Of a stretch of 64,000 nt of DNA, positions 1 through 8,661 are shown in pieces. The translations under genes and the position numbers were made by a program. Source of the stretch: Sphingobacterium detergens (GTDB lineage Bacteria > Bacteroidota > Bacteroidia > Sphingobacteriales > Sphingobacteriaceae); contig NZ_RAPY01000007.1 of assembly GCF_003610355.1 (NCBI RefSeq), forward strand, positions 186,001-250,000, in the 5' to 3' direction. Numbering within the stretch: the first letter of the stretch is position 1; each line of letters begins with the position of its first letter. The notes under the pieces were generated by a model that worked only from the letters and a program-made list of their open reading frames with translations, did no database searches and had not been told where the DNA came from.

Positions 1-2
1 CT

Positions 3-1508
3 CTAAGCTCCTTTTTTAATGAATTGCTTCAGCTGATTCTTTTCCATCAGAAATACACCAGCTATATAAACAATCAGCAAACCGTTTCCGATGACGACAT
101 TGTGCTGAAATACAAAATAGGAAAGGTAGGAGAACAATATACCCGTTACGATATATGCCAATATTTTCCCCAGTTTATATGGAATAGGATAATTTTTTTG
201 TCCCCAGAAATAGGAAAGTACCACCATTGAAAAATAAGCCATAAATGTAACAATCGCCGCACCGACATAACTGTATTTAGGAATCAGATAATAGTTTGCA
301 ACTATTGTGATGACGGCTCCTACAAGTGATATATAGAGTGCATAACGTGTTTGGTCAGATAGCTTATACCATACCGACAAGTTCATATAGATACCCAATA
401 AAACATAGTTAAACAGCAACAAAGGAACGATAAAAAGGCCCGACCAGTATAACTCCCGCGTTACCTCGTCCTTTCCCTTTATAAAATATTTTAACCAATC
501 TATATTTGCTGTTATTCCCAGCATCACCAACATCATAACAATGACAAAATACTCCATGATTACTGCGTAGGTTTTCTTTGCATTGGCATTTTTTGAATAT
601 GAAAAGAAAAATGGCTCAGCCCCTAAACGAAAAGCCTGAACAAAAATACTCAGAAACATCGCCAATTTACCCACGGCTCCATATATACCTAAATCTTGAT
701 CACCGACATCCTTTGGCAAATAAATCGGAAGAACGATCTTATCCAGGTTTTCATTAATTATATATGAAATATTGGCTATTAAGATCGGAGAGCTATAGGA
801 TAGCATTTTTAGGATCAATTGCTTCTCAGGTCTAAAAGAAAATCCCTTCATCTGAGGTAAAAGCAGCAATAAGGTAACAGCACTAGCAACAATATTAGAA
901 ATAAATATATATCCGATCCATTCATCGCGATACCAACCTGAACACCAAGTCCCGATAGCCCCTCCCTGTTTAATCAGATAAGGAACCAGCATAATAAAGA
1001 ATAGATTTAAAGAGACCATGATACCGATATTCGCTAATTTGATCACCCCAAATTGAATTGGTCTTCCCTCGGATCTCAATTTTGCAAAAGGAACTACGGC
1101 CAAGGCATCCATTGCCAATATCAAGGCAAAATATTTCACATACCGCTCAAAATCTGCACTATACTCTCCTTTTTTTAGCCATGTACCAATTGTACCGGCA
1201 AAAACAAATGCTGTTACAAAAAATAACACTGCCAGAACAGCTATGACAATAAAACTATTGTTAAAGACTTTGGGTTTATCCTTTTCATCGACCTTTTGGA
1301 GATACCTGAAAAAGGTCGTCTCCATACCAAATGCGAGTACCGCATTGATCATCGAAGCCCAGGCATACATCTGAGTAACAACACCATAAGAAGCAGGAGG
1401 ATATTTATTGACATACAGGGGCGTCATCACGAAGTAAAGCAAACGTGCTATAATCGTGCTCATCCCATAAATCATGGTCTGCCCGGCGAATTTTTTTAAT
1501 ACTGACAA
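3..1508 (-). CDS. Polysaccharide biosynthesis flippase (Wzx/MATE-like)
   Basis: The 501-residue protein is almost entirely hydrophobic, with about 12-14 predicted membrane segments and the N-terminal LKKFAGQTMIYG...R stretch typical of the polysaccharide biosynthesis (Wzx/MviN/MATE) family. Members flip lipid-linked glycans across the inner membrane. The first codon is TTG (revcomp of caa at 1506-1508), kept because the following residues match the usual family N-terminus; the next Met is residue 12. It starts 11 bp after the acylphosphatase stop, so it is probably co-transcribed with it. The substrate cannot be told from sequence; no glycosyltransferases are visible on this side of the window. 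Confidence 0.82.
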   Translation of the reverse strand: MSVLKKFAGQTMIYGMSTIIARLLYFVMTPLYVNKYPPASYGVVTQMYAWASMINAVLAFGMETTFFRYLQKVDEKDKPKVFNNSFIVIAVLAVLFFVTAFVFAGTIGTWLKKGEYSADFERYVKYFALILAMDALAVVPFAKLRSEGRPIQFGVIKLANIGIMVSLNLFFIMLVPYLIKQGGAIGTWCSGWYRDEWIGYIFISNIVASAVTLLLLLPQMKGFSFRPEKQLILKMLSYSSPILIANISYIINENLDKIVLPIYLPKDVGDQDLGIYGAVGKLAMFLSIFVQAFRLGAEPFFFSYSKNANAKKTYAVIMEYFVIVMMLVMLGITANIDWLKYFIKGKDEVTRELYWSGLFIVPLLLFNYVLLGIYMNLSVWYKLSDQTRYALYISLVGAVITIVANYYLIPKYSYVGAAIVTFMAYFSMVVLSYFWGQKNYPIPYKLGKILAYIVTGILFSYLSYFVFQHNVVIGNGLLIVYIAGVFLMEKNQLKQFIKKGA

Positions 1509-1519
1509 AACGGAAAGAA

Positions 1520-1801
1520 TTAAGATTGAACTCTTTTAATCACTTCAAAATTAGAAAAGCCTTTCAGCTCACCTTCCTCAACTTCAACAGCTTCAACATT
1601 TGCATCCTCTGGACCTTCCTGGCAGAAGTCCATCATTGAATCGAGTGCAAAATCGTCACCCTCAGCTTCAATATAGACAGATCCATCCTTTTGATTGACA
1701 ACAAAGCCTTTTACACCAACCTGATCTGCAACAGCTTTGGCCGTCAATCGAAAAAAGACTCCCTGTACTTTACCCCTTATTGAAATATTCAAATGTTTCA
1801 T
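1520..1801 (-). CDS. acyP: Acylphosphatase
   Basis: At 93 residues it has the standard acylphosphatase length. The signature GKVQGVFFR gives the phosphate-binding Arg18 and the NQKDGSV segment gives Asn36; their 18-residue spacing matches the catalytic Arg/Asn pair of the family. It hydrolyses acyl-phosphate bonds in small metabolites in the cytoplasm. It sits 37 bp downstream of the amidohydrolase and 11 bp upstream of the flippase on the same strand, so a three-gene transcript is likely, without an obvious functional link. Confidence 0.93.
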   Translation of the reverse strand: MKHLNISIRGKVQGVFFRLTAKAVADQVGVKGFVVNQKDGSVYIEAEGDDFALDSMMDFCQEGPEDANVEAVEVEEGELKGFSNFEVIKRVQS

Positions 1802-1838
1802 AAGAGCAAAAGTACAGAAGTTTTTGTGGAATTAAATA

Positions 1839-3014
1839 CTATGCTAAACGTTTGATTTTAACTTTATCTGTCAAACGCATGTGTTCCATACCTTGGAGCA
1901 AAACAACTCCCGGCTTTTTACCTACTTCCAGAGATCCATATTTATCTTGGATATTCAACGCAACAGCCCCGTTGATTGTAGCCCATTGAATGGTTTGCAA
2001 GAAATCCAAATCTTCGAAATGTTCATGCAATGCCTTCAACTCTTCCAATACTGAAAGCGTATCGTTCGATGCCAAACTATCCGTTCCGATAACTAAGGGT
2101 TGTCCAGCATTTATAAAATTATGAATCTTAGGTAAAGCACCCTCGATATATAAATTTGCTTTCGGACACAAACACCACACAACATCCCGATCCATACGCT
2201 CCACAAAATCCAAATCTTTTAATGAAGTATACGTATTATGAACTAACAACAACTTATTCGGATAAGGCAAATAAGGTAAGTAAGACTGGATCGAATTCCG
2301 GGCTTGTGCTTTAATAGAATCTGCATTTTTTCCGATACTCTTATAGAAGTCCAGGAACTCACCTGTCTTGTATCTAAACAATTTATTCTCTTCATCACTC
2401 TCCTGATTATGAATACTAATGATGTTCGTCTCAGGGACAGCTTTTTTGAATTTTTTGAAAAGAGCTTTTGAACAGGAATAAGGTGCATGTGGTGTAATCG
2501 ACACATGGCCATTTCTAAATTCTTGCGTCAACGATTTTGCTTCTTTTAATTTAAAATCAGCTTCCTCAGGTTCAACACCAATGACTTCCACAAACGTATG
2601 ATAAAGTATTTGCGATTCCTCTTTCAGTGTAGAAGAGTTATCTGTATTCGCATGATCGCCCACAGCTACAATACCATTTTCATACATTTCTTTATCCGCC
2701 TTTGCCATTGCATCATCCATTTTCTTCATTGAAGCACTGCGTGAAGTCATCACCTGACTCAAGAAATTCGGTAGACCGGTACCTTTAGGGACCACACCTT
2801 TCATATGTGACAATTCAAGATGGCAATGGGCGTTGATAAAACCTGGAATAATAACGCCATCATACCTTTCGATCTTGACTTTATCATTCAAAGTAAACGA
2901 TGCGGGGTCGTAAATACCCTGAATTACCCCCTCTTCATCTACCGCTACAATACCATCTTTTATTGGCATTGAAGTGACCGGTAGAATATAATTTGCGCTT
3001 AAATATTTTAACAT
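1839..3014 (-). CDS. Amidohydrolase (aminofutalosine/cytosine deaminase-like)
   Basis: This 391-residue metal-dependent hydrolase has the amidohydrolase superfamily pattern: NAHCHLELSH near residues 61-70 (metal ligands His63 and His65), a TPHAPYSCS segment, IHNQES and the late GTDSLASND aspartate motif. The HLELS form is common in aminodeoxyfutalosine and adenosine/cytosine-type deaminases, so a purine-like amine substrate is plausible, but the substrate is not determined by the sequence. No signal peptide. Start ATG at 3014; first gene of the minus-strand group ending at position 3, divergent from the TPP riboswitch-controlled gene. Confidence 0.8.
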   Translation of the reverse strand: MLKYLSANYILPVTSMPIKDGIVAVDEEGVIQGIYDPASFTLNDKVKIERYDGVIIPGFINAHCHLELSHMKGVVPKGTGLPNFLSQVMTSRSASMKKMDDAMAKADKEMYENGIVAVGDHANTDNSSTLKEESQILYHTFVEVIGVEPEEADFKLKEAKSLTQEFRNGHVSITPHAPYSCSKALFKKFKKAVPETNIISIHNQESDEENKLFRYKTGEFLDFYKSIGKNADSIKAQARNSIQSYLPYLPYPNKLLLVHNTYTSLKDLDFVERMDRDVVWCLCPKANLYIEGALPKIHNFINAGQPLVIGTDSLASNDTLSVLEELKALHEHFEDLDFLQTIQWATINGAVALNIQDKYGSLEVGKKPGVVLLQGMEHMRLTDKVKIKRLA

Positions 3015-3251
3015 TTTATCTCCTCACTCTCAAATTAGTAATTAAAAATTTTTGACCGATATGAATACATACTAACAGTAGAAAACTCTATGCCAAGGTA
3101 CCTAAAAAGAACAATAAATACCAAAAACAAGCCTAAACGTAAAACTTTAAACCATAAGGAAATTTTAACAAATTTTTAACTAGACTGTCCTTTTGTCAAA
3201 AAACACATCATGTTATACCATTCCGATTTTAATGTATATATTCGCACCATC

Positions 3252-3356
3252 GAATAGGGGTGCCTTGTTTTGTCAGAAACACAAATAAGGGCTGAGATTA
3301 TACCCAACAGATTAAGTTCTGTGCACCTGATCCAGGTAATGCTGGCGGAGGGAGAG
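3252..3356 (+). promoter_or_regulatory. TPP (thiamine pyrophosphate) riboswitch
   Basis: The THI-box core is easy to read: GGGGTGCC at 3257-3264, CTGAGA at 3292-3297 followed by TACCC, ACCTGATC at 3325-3332, GGTAATGC at 3335-3342 and GGCGGAGGGA near 3344-3353. These are the conserved pyrimidine-binding and pyrophosphate-binding parts of the TPP aptamer, in the right order and spacing. It precedes a TonB-dependent receptor at 3426, so thiamine pyrophosphate is expected to switch the receptor off. Confidence 0.97.
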
Positions 3357-3360
3357 GTTA

Positions 3361-3406
3361 GTTAAATAGAACGATCATAGTGACCCCTTTCTATGATTTG
3401 TTTAAC
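3361..3406 (+). promoter_or_regulatory. Hairpin in the riboswitch expression platform
   Basis: An imperfect long inverted repeat follows the aptamer: GTTAAA 3361-3366 with TTTAAC 3401-3406, and inside it ATCATAG 3374-3380 with CTATGAT 3391-3397. It ends 20 nt before the ATG at 3426. There is no U-run after it, so it fits a translation or antitermination switch better than an intrinsic terminator. Its loop contains ACCCCT (3383-3388), complementary to AGGGGT (3256-3261) of the aptamer. The switching model is inference. Confidence 0.5.
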
Positions 3407-3425
3407 TTAAACAAAATACATCAAC

Positions 3426-5882
3426 ATGATCAAATTTTTGATTTGTAGCGCTTTAGCTACTGTTTCTATCCAAATTGCTGTTGCTCAACACAATTTGACG
3501 ATTAAGACCGTAGACAAGAACACACAAAGGCCGCTACAAAATGCATCAGTATCCCTGGATGGACAGGCTTCATTTACAACCAAATCGGACAAAGATGGTC
3601 TGATCAAATTGTATAATATCCAGAAAGGGAAGCATTCCGTTCAAGTTTCTTTTATAGGATATCATACCTGGACCCAAAACCTGAACATTGAGCGCGATAT
3701 GGAATTGACGGTCCAACTTGATCCGAAAACAATTCGTACAGAAGAAGTACTCGTTGTATCTACCAGAGCCAAAAAGAATGCCCCAACAACATTCAAGAAT
3801 ATCTCAAAAGAAGAGATTTCCCGAAACAATCTAGGGCAAGATATCCCCTATCTATTGAATCAAACACCTTCTGTCCAGGTCAACTCCGATGCAGGAGCCG
3901 GCATAGGATATACAAACATGACCATTCGTGGGTCTGACAACCAGCGTATCAATGTCACGCTTAATGGAATTCCACTAAATGATGCTGAAAGCATGGGCTC
4001 ATTCTTTGTCAATCTTCCTGATTTCGCATCATCTACCGAAAGCATTCAAGTGCAACGGGGCATTGGAACCTCGACAAATGGTGCTGGTTCCTTCGGTGCT
4101 TCCTTAAATATTCAATCCAATACCTTAGCCGAAAAACCCTATGTTGAGCTCAATAATTCTTTCGGTTCTTATAATACCTGGAAAAACACCTTAAAGCTCG
4201 GAACCGGTTTGATCAACGACAAATTTGCTTTCAATGCACGGTTATCTAGGATTAGCAGCAACGGTTATATTGAAAGAGCTTCTTCAGATTTACAATCCTT
4301 TTATATCGATGGAGGCTACTATGGAAAGAAACATATTTTAAAAGGGATCGTATTTTGGGGAAAAGAGAAAACCTACCAAGCCTGGAACGGTGTACCAGAG
4401 CCCTTGATTACTGGAGACAGATCCCGTATGGATGATTATGCAGATAATGGTTTATATATATCGGGGACAGAAAAAGACCGTTTTATGAATGCTGGGCGAA
4501 ACTATAACCTTTATACGTACAAAAACCAAACGGATAACTATACCCAAAAGCACCACCAGATTCACTATACCAATATCCTCAGTGATAAACTCACATTGAA
4601 TACCGCCTTACATTATACAAGAGGTTATGGCTACTATGAGGAGATGAGACCGGGGGATAAATTAAGTAAATATGGACTGCCAGACGTCATTATTGGTCAG
4701 GATACCATCAAAAAAACAGATCTAGTCCGTAGAAGATGGTTAGATAATTATTTCTACGGCATGACCTATGCCTTTAATTACAAACCCAACGATCAGCTTG
4801 AAATTATATGGGGCGGTGCATACAACCAATATCGAGGAAAGCACTATGGTGAGGTAATCTGGGCTCAATATGCTTCGACAGGATTTATAGACGACAAATA
4901 TTATTTTGGTAAATCGCAGAAAAATGACTTCAGCAATTTCTTAAAAGTGGATTACAAATTGGATAAATGGATCCTAATGGCTGACGTGCAATACCGAAAT
5001 GTAGACTACCGCATGTATGGCGATGATGATAAGGTCAAAAATTACAATTACCACCCAAAATTCAATTTTCTAAATCCCAAAGCAGGAGCAACCTACCTGT
5101 TAAATGACCATGCAAATATCTATGCTTCTTATGCCTTTGCGCAAAAAGAACCCGTCCGGAAGGATTTCATAGAGAAAAACAGCAAACTTCCAGATCCAAC
5201 GCCAGAAAAAATGCAGGATATCGAAATCGGGTATAGATTCAACAACACTAAATTCGAATTTGGATTGAATGGATATGGCATGTTTTATAATGACCAATTG
5301 ATCCCAACAGGTGAGATCAGTGATACTGGTTCTCCTATCCGCCAAAATGTGAAAAACAGCTATAGAATCGGGCTGGAATTTGACGGAACCTGGAACATCA
5401 GTAAGCAATTGAACTGGAAGGCGACGGCCAGCTTCAGTCAAAACAGAATTAAGAATTTCGAAGAAATTGTGAAAGATATCAACGGTGTCAGCCCCGATAC
5501 CAAAATTTTCTATTCGAAGACGGACATCGCGCTTTCCCCGGGAACTATACTCTCCAGTAACTTTGCCTACAGTCCTATTGAGTCGCTCACATTTTCTTTG
5601 CTATCCAAATATGTTGGACGGCAATATCTTGATAATTCATCCGCAAAAGAAAGAAGCATTTCTTCTTATTTTGTCAACAATTTGTTGGCGAATTATAGCT
5701 TCACCGCGTTAGGCATCAAAAACATCAATGCAACTTTACAGATCAACAACATCCTGAACGAAAAGTATGAAACCAATGGTTACACCTTTGGTGGGATGGA
5801 TGGCGATACCCGAAAATATTACAATTTCTACTTCCCACAGGCACCTACAAATTTTATGTTAGGCCTGAATATCAAATTCTAA
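3426..5882 (+). CDS. TonB-dependent outer-membrane receptor, probably for thiamine
   Basis: The 818-residue protein has a signal peptide (cleavage near AVAQ, residue 20), then a carboxypeptidase-like regulatory domain (about 25-105), a TonB-box/plug region with the MTIRGSDNQRINVTLNGIPLND stretch (about 165-190, two halves of a plug motif), and a C-terminal beta-barrel ending in Phe. It is an outer-membrane active importer powered by TonB. The upstream TPP riboswitch makes thiamine or a precursor the likely substrate; that is inference from regulation. No inner-membrane thiamine transporter (pnuT) or kinase follows: a strong terminator closes the unit. Confidence 0.93.
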   Translation: MIKFLICSALATVSIQIAVAQHNLTIKTVDKNTQRPLQNASVSLDGQASFTTKSDKDGLIKLYNIQKGKHSVQVSFIGYHTWTQNLNIERDMELTVQLDPKTIRTEEVLVVSTRAKKNAPTTFKNISKEEISRNNLGQDIPYLLNQTPSVQVNSDAGAGIGYTNMTIRGSDNQRINVTLNGIPLNDAESMGSFFVNLPDFASSTESIQVQRGIGTSTNGAGSFGASLNIQSNTLAEKPYVELNNSFGSYNTWKNTLKLGTGLINDKFAFNARLSRISSNGYIERASSDLQSFYIDGGYYGKKHILKGIVFWGKEKTYQAWNGVPEPLITGDRSRMDDYADNGLYISGTEKDRFMNAGRNYNLYTYKNQTDNYTQKHHQIHYTNILSDKLTLNTALHYTRGYGYYEEMRPGDKLSKYGLPDVIIGQDTIKKTDLVRRRWLDNYFYGMTYAFNYKPNDQLEIIWGGAYNQYRGKHYGEVIWAQYASTGFIDDKYYFGKSQKNDFSNFLKVDYKLDKWILMADVQYRNVDYRMYGDDDKVKNYNYHPKFNFLNPKAGATYLLNDHANIYASYAFAQKEPVRKDFIEKNSKLPDPTPEKMQDIEIGYRFNNTKFEFGLNGYGMFYNDQLIPTGEISDTGSPIRQNVKNSYRIGLEFDGTWNISKQLNWKATASFSQNRIKNFEEIVKDINGVSPDTKIFYSKTDIALSPGTILSSNFAYSPIESLTFSLLSKYVGRQYLDNSSAKERSISSYFVNNLLANYSFTALGIKNINATLQINNILNEKYETNGYTFGGMDGDTRKYYNFYFPQAPTNFMLGLNIKF

Positions 5883-5903
5883 CAATTAAGATCCTGTATA
5901 TAT

Positions 5904-5943
5904 AAAAGCCACCTTAACTTAAATAGATAAGGTGGCTTTTTAT
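5904..5943 (+). terminator. Intrinsic terminator after the TonB receptor
   Basis: A 13-bp perfect stem, AAAAGCCACCTTA 5904-5916 with TAAGGTGGCTTTT 5928-5940, followed by T-rich sequence. Confidence 0.92.
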
Positions 5944-5975
5944 TTTGGCACCAATAAATGCTAGATTGGATCGTG

Positions 5976-6001
5976 TTTGACGATGGGAATTTTTAACTTT
6001 G
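5976..6001 (+). promoter_or_regulatory. Bacteroidota-type promoter for dtd
   Basis: TAACTTTG at 5994-6001 matches the TAnnTTTG minus-7 element; TTTG at 5976-5979 could be the minus-33 element although the 14-bp gap is shorter than usual. The element ends 17 bp before the ATG at 6019. Confidence 0.55.
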
Positions 6002-6018
6002 GTTTTATACTTTTCATT

Positions 6019-6477
6019 ATGCGTGCAGTAATACAACGGGTAAAACATGCTTCCTGTACAGTAGACGAACAGATCACCGGCCAGATTCAAAAAGGTTTAG
6101 TGATCCTATTGGGAATAGAAGAAGCCGATACAATTGAAGACTTAAAATGGTTGGGACAAAAATTCGTTAACCTACGGATTTTTGAAGATGAGCAGGGACT
6201 AATGAATAAATCTATACTGGATATCGGTGGTAATATCTTACTGATTTCTCAGTTCACCTTATTCGCCCAGACAAAAAAAGGAAATAGGCCATCATTTATT
6301 CGCGCGGCCAAACCTGATACCGCCAAACCGCTGTATGAAGAAATGGCCAAATTGCTTTCTCAACTGATCGATCAGCCTGTTCAGCTCGGCGTATTTGGAG
6401 CTGACATGAAAATCAATCTATTGAATGATGGTCCCGTTACCATCATTATGGATACAAAAGATAAGGACAATTTTTAA
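6019..6477 (+). CDS. dtd: D-aminoacyl-tRNA deacylase
   Basis: The 152-residue protein begins MRAVIQRV and contains SQFTLFAQ with the catalytic Thr, the NRPSF segment, and the C-terminal GPVT motif that defines Dtd. It removes D-amino acids mis-charged on tRNA in the cytoplasm. A longer reading frame opens at TTG 5977, but the extra 14 hydrophobic residues are not part of the family and the promoter element lies inside them, so the ATG at 6019 is chosen. It is followed after 18 bp by a MazG-like gene, a likely two-gene house-cleaning operon. Confidence 0.96.
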   Translation: MRAVIQRVKHASCTVDEQITGQIQKGLVILLGIEEADTIEDLKWLGQKFVNLRIFEDEQGLMNKSILDIGGNILLISQFTLFAQTKKGNRPSFIRAAKPDTAKPLYEEMAKLLSQLIDQPVQLGVFGADMKINLLNDGPVTIIMDTKDKDNF

Positions 6478-6495
6478 ACTACTTAATCCGAAAAA

Positions 6496-6822
6496 ATGAC
6501 AATCAAAGAAGCACAAGAAGTAATTGATAAATGGATCAATACAACGGGGATACGCTATTTCAATGAGCTGACAAATACTGCCATGCTTATGGAAGAAGTT
6601 GGCGAAGTGGCTCGGATCATGGCCAGACAATACGGTGAACAGTCTTTCAAAAAATCAGATAAAGAGGTTAATCTGGCTGATGAAATGGCCGATGTATTGT
6701 TTGTCTTAATGTGTCTTGCAAATCAAACGGGCATAGACCTGACCGAAGCATTGGAAAAGAACCTGCAAAAGAAATCTATCCGGGATGCAGACCGTCATAA
6801 AAACAATGAAAAATTAAAATAA
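6496..6822 (+). CDS. MazG-like nucleotide pyrophosphohydrolase
   Basis: A 108-residue all-alpha protein with the MazG-family metal-binding pattern: EEVGEVAR (residues about 33-40) and DEMADVLFVLMCLANQTG (about 63-80), the ExxE...D arrangement that binds Mg and the nucleotide triphosphate. Such proteins hydrolyse non-canonical NTPs to NMP and pyrophosphate. It follows dtd after 18 bp, so both quality-control enzymes are probably co-expressed. The exact nucleotide specificity is unknown. Confidence 0.88.
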   Translation: MTIKEAQEVIDKWINTTGIRYFNELTNTAMLMEEVGEVARIMARQYGEQSFKKSDKEVNLADEMADVLFVLMCLANQTGIDLTEALEKNLQKKSIRDADRHKNNEKLK

Positions 6823-6889
6823 CACCTTTGTTTTTCAGAGGTATACAAGGTTTAATATTAATCTTACGCACAATTTTAGAGCAGATATT

Positions 6890-8593
6890 ATGAATAAACT
6901 ATTTATTTATTCGCTAATAGGAAGTTTGCTATTCGCTTCATGTTCCAATACCCGCAGGCAGGTTGACGCATATAAAACTAGCCCCGAGACATTCAACAAA
7001 GCGGCGGTGGTAACAGCACACCCCATAGCTTCGGAAGTTGGTGTCATGGTGCTAAAAAAGGGAGGAAATGCCATTGATGCTGCCGTTGCGGTGCAGTTTG
7101 CCCTTGCTGTAGTATATCCAAATGCAGGAAATATTGGTGGCGGTGGTTTTATGCTATATCGCAACAATAAGGGGCAGTACGACGCACTAGACTTTCGGGA
7201 AACCGCGCCTAAACAGGCTCACCGGGATATGTACCTGAATGCACAAAAGAATGTTATCCCTGATTTGAGCCTATACAGTGCGCTCGCATCGGGTGTGCCC
7301 GGTTCTGTCGCCGGCATGTGGGACGCCCATCAGAAATATGGGAAGCTAGCCTGGAAAGAATTGCTCTTACCCGCAATTGAACTTGCGCGAAAAGGTTTCA
7401 AGATCAGTGAAAGGCAGGCCCGCGAGTTTGAAAGCCATAAAGAGCGATTTGTGAAGCTGAATCCCACTGGTGCCGCAATTATCAAAAATACAACCTGGAA
7501 AACTGGTGACCTATTTGTACAAGAAGATCTAGCCAATACTATCGAAAGAATCGCTAATGAAGGACGTGACGGCTTCTATAAAGGAAAAACCGCCGATCTG
7601 CTCATTGCAGAAATGAATAAAGGTAAAGGGATCATTACCCATGAGGATCTAACGAGCTATAAGGCAGTCTGGCGTGCCCCGATTGCATCGAGCTATAGAG
7701 GACACAAGGTTGTTTCTATGCCTCCACCATCGAGCGGCGGAACCTCCCTACTGGCCTTATTAAAGTCGGTTGAACAATTCCCACTTCAGCGCTGGGGATT
7801 CCAGAGGGACTCCACCATACGTGTCATCGTTGAAGCAGAACGCTATGTGTATGCAAATAGAGCAAAGTATTTAGGGGATCCAGATTTTATCAATGTCCCT
7901 GTACAACAACTGATAGATTCCACGACAAATGCCACTAAACTGAATCCGTTTAATTTCCATCAGGCAACATTGAGTAAAAACGTCAATGCAGATGTTATTT
8001 CGGGATACGAAAGTGAGCAAACAACTCATTTCAATATTGTTGATGAGCAGGGAAATGCAGTTTCTATCACCACCACGCTCAATGATTCCTATGGATCTGG
8101 TGTTATCGTAGATGGCGCAGGATTTTTATTAAACAATGAAATGGACGATTTCTCAATAAAGACCGGTGTACCTAATATGTATGGTCTGACAGGAGAAAAG
8201 GCAAATGAAATTCAGCCTGGGAAAAGAATGTTGAGTTCAATGACACCTACTATTCTAGAAAAGGATGGTAAACTATTTATGGTGGTGGGGACACCCGGTG
8301 GATCAACTATTATTACCTCCGTTTTCCAAACCATATTAAATGTGATTGACTTTGGACAAAATGCACAATCTGCTGTCAGTTCACCCCGATTCCATCACCA
8401 GTGGTTACCTGACCGTATTGATGTTGAGCAAGGTGCGATTGACACAAAACTACGGGACAAATTGACAAAAGACGGCTATGTGATAAATCCCAGAGGAACA
8501 ATAGGACGTGTAGAAAATATTCTTATCCTTCCAAACGGCAAATTGCAGACCGGGGCCGATCCTCGTGGAGATGATACGGCAAAAGGATATTAG
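6890..8593 (+). CDS. ggt: Gamma-glutamyltransferase (glutathione hydrolase), lipoprotein
   Basis: The 567-residue protein opens with a lipoprotein signal (lipobox LFASC, Cys18), so it is probably anchored in the periplasm or outer membrane. GGT hallmarks are present: AHP/ASE...GGNAIDAAVA, the auto-processing site with nucleophile Thr378 in TTHFN, LNNEMDDFS, SSMTPTIL and the GTPGGS oxyanion segment. The precursor self-cleaves before Thr378 to give two subunits and transfers or hydrolyses the gamma-glutamyl group of glutathione. Transcribed alone, bounded downstream by a strong terminator shared with groEL. Confidence 0.95.
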   Translation: MNKLFIYSLIGSLLFASCSNTRRQVDAYKTSPETFNKAAVVTAHPIASEVGVMVLKKGGNAIDAAVAVQFALAVVYPNAGNIGGGGFMLYRNNKGQYDALDFRETAPKQAHRDMYLNAQKNVIPDLSLYSALASGVPGSVAGMWDAHQKYGKLAWKELLLPAIELARKGFKISERQAREFESHKERFVKLNPTGAAIIKNTTWKTGDLFVQEDLANTIERIANEGRDGFYKGKTADLLIAEMNKGKGIITHEDLTSYKAVWRAPIASSYRGHKVVSMPPPSSGGTSLLALLKSVEQFPLQRWGFQRDSTIRVIVEAERYVYANRAKYLGDPDFINVPVQQLIDSTTNATKLNPFNFHQATLSKNVNADVISGYESEQTTHFNIVDEQGNAVSITTTLNDSYGSGVIVDGAGFLLNNEMDDFSIKTGVPNMYGLTGEKANEIQPGKRMLSSMTPTILEKDGKLFMVVGTPGGSTIITSVFQTILNVIDFGQNAQSAVSSPRFHHQWLPDRIDVEQGAIDTKLRDKLTKDGYVINPRGTIGRVENILILPNGKLQTGADPRGDDTAKGY

Positions 8594-8602
8594 ACATCAA
8601 AT

Positions 8603-8639
8603 AAAAAGGCTCATCCGGAATCCCAGATGAGCCTTTTTT
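8603..8639. terminator. Bidirectional terminator between ggt and groEL
   Basis: Perfect 13-bp stem AAAAAGGCTCATC 8603-8615 with GATGAGCCTTTTT 8626-8638; A-run and T-run on the two sides let it serve both convergent genes. Confidence 0.93.
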
Positions 8640-8661
8640 ATATCTGATAGTTTGGATGATC

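Noticed and set aside
5100..5441. A 113-codon frame on the minus strand inside the TonB receptor gene
   Set aside because: Antisense shadow of the receptor barrel, no start context or motif.
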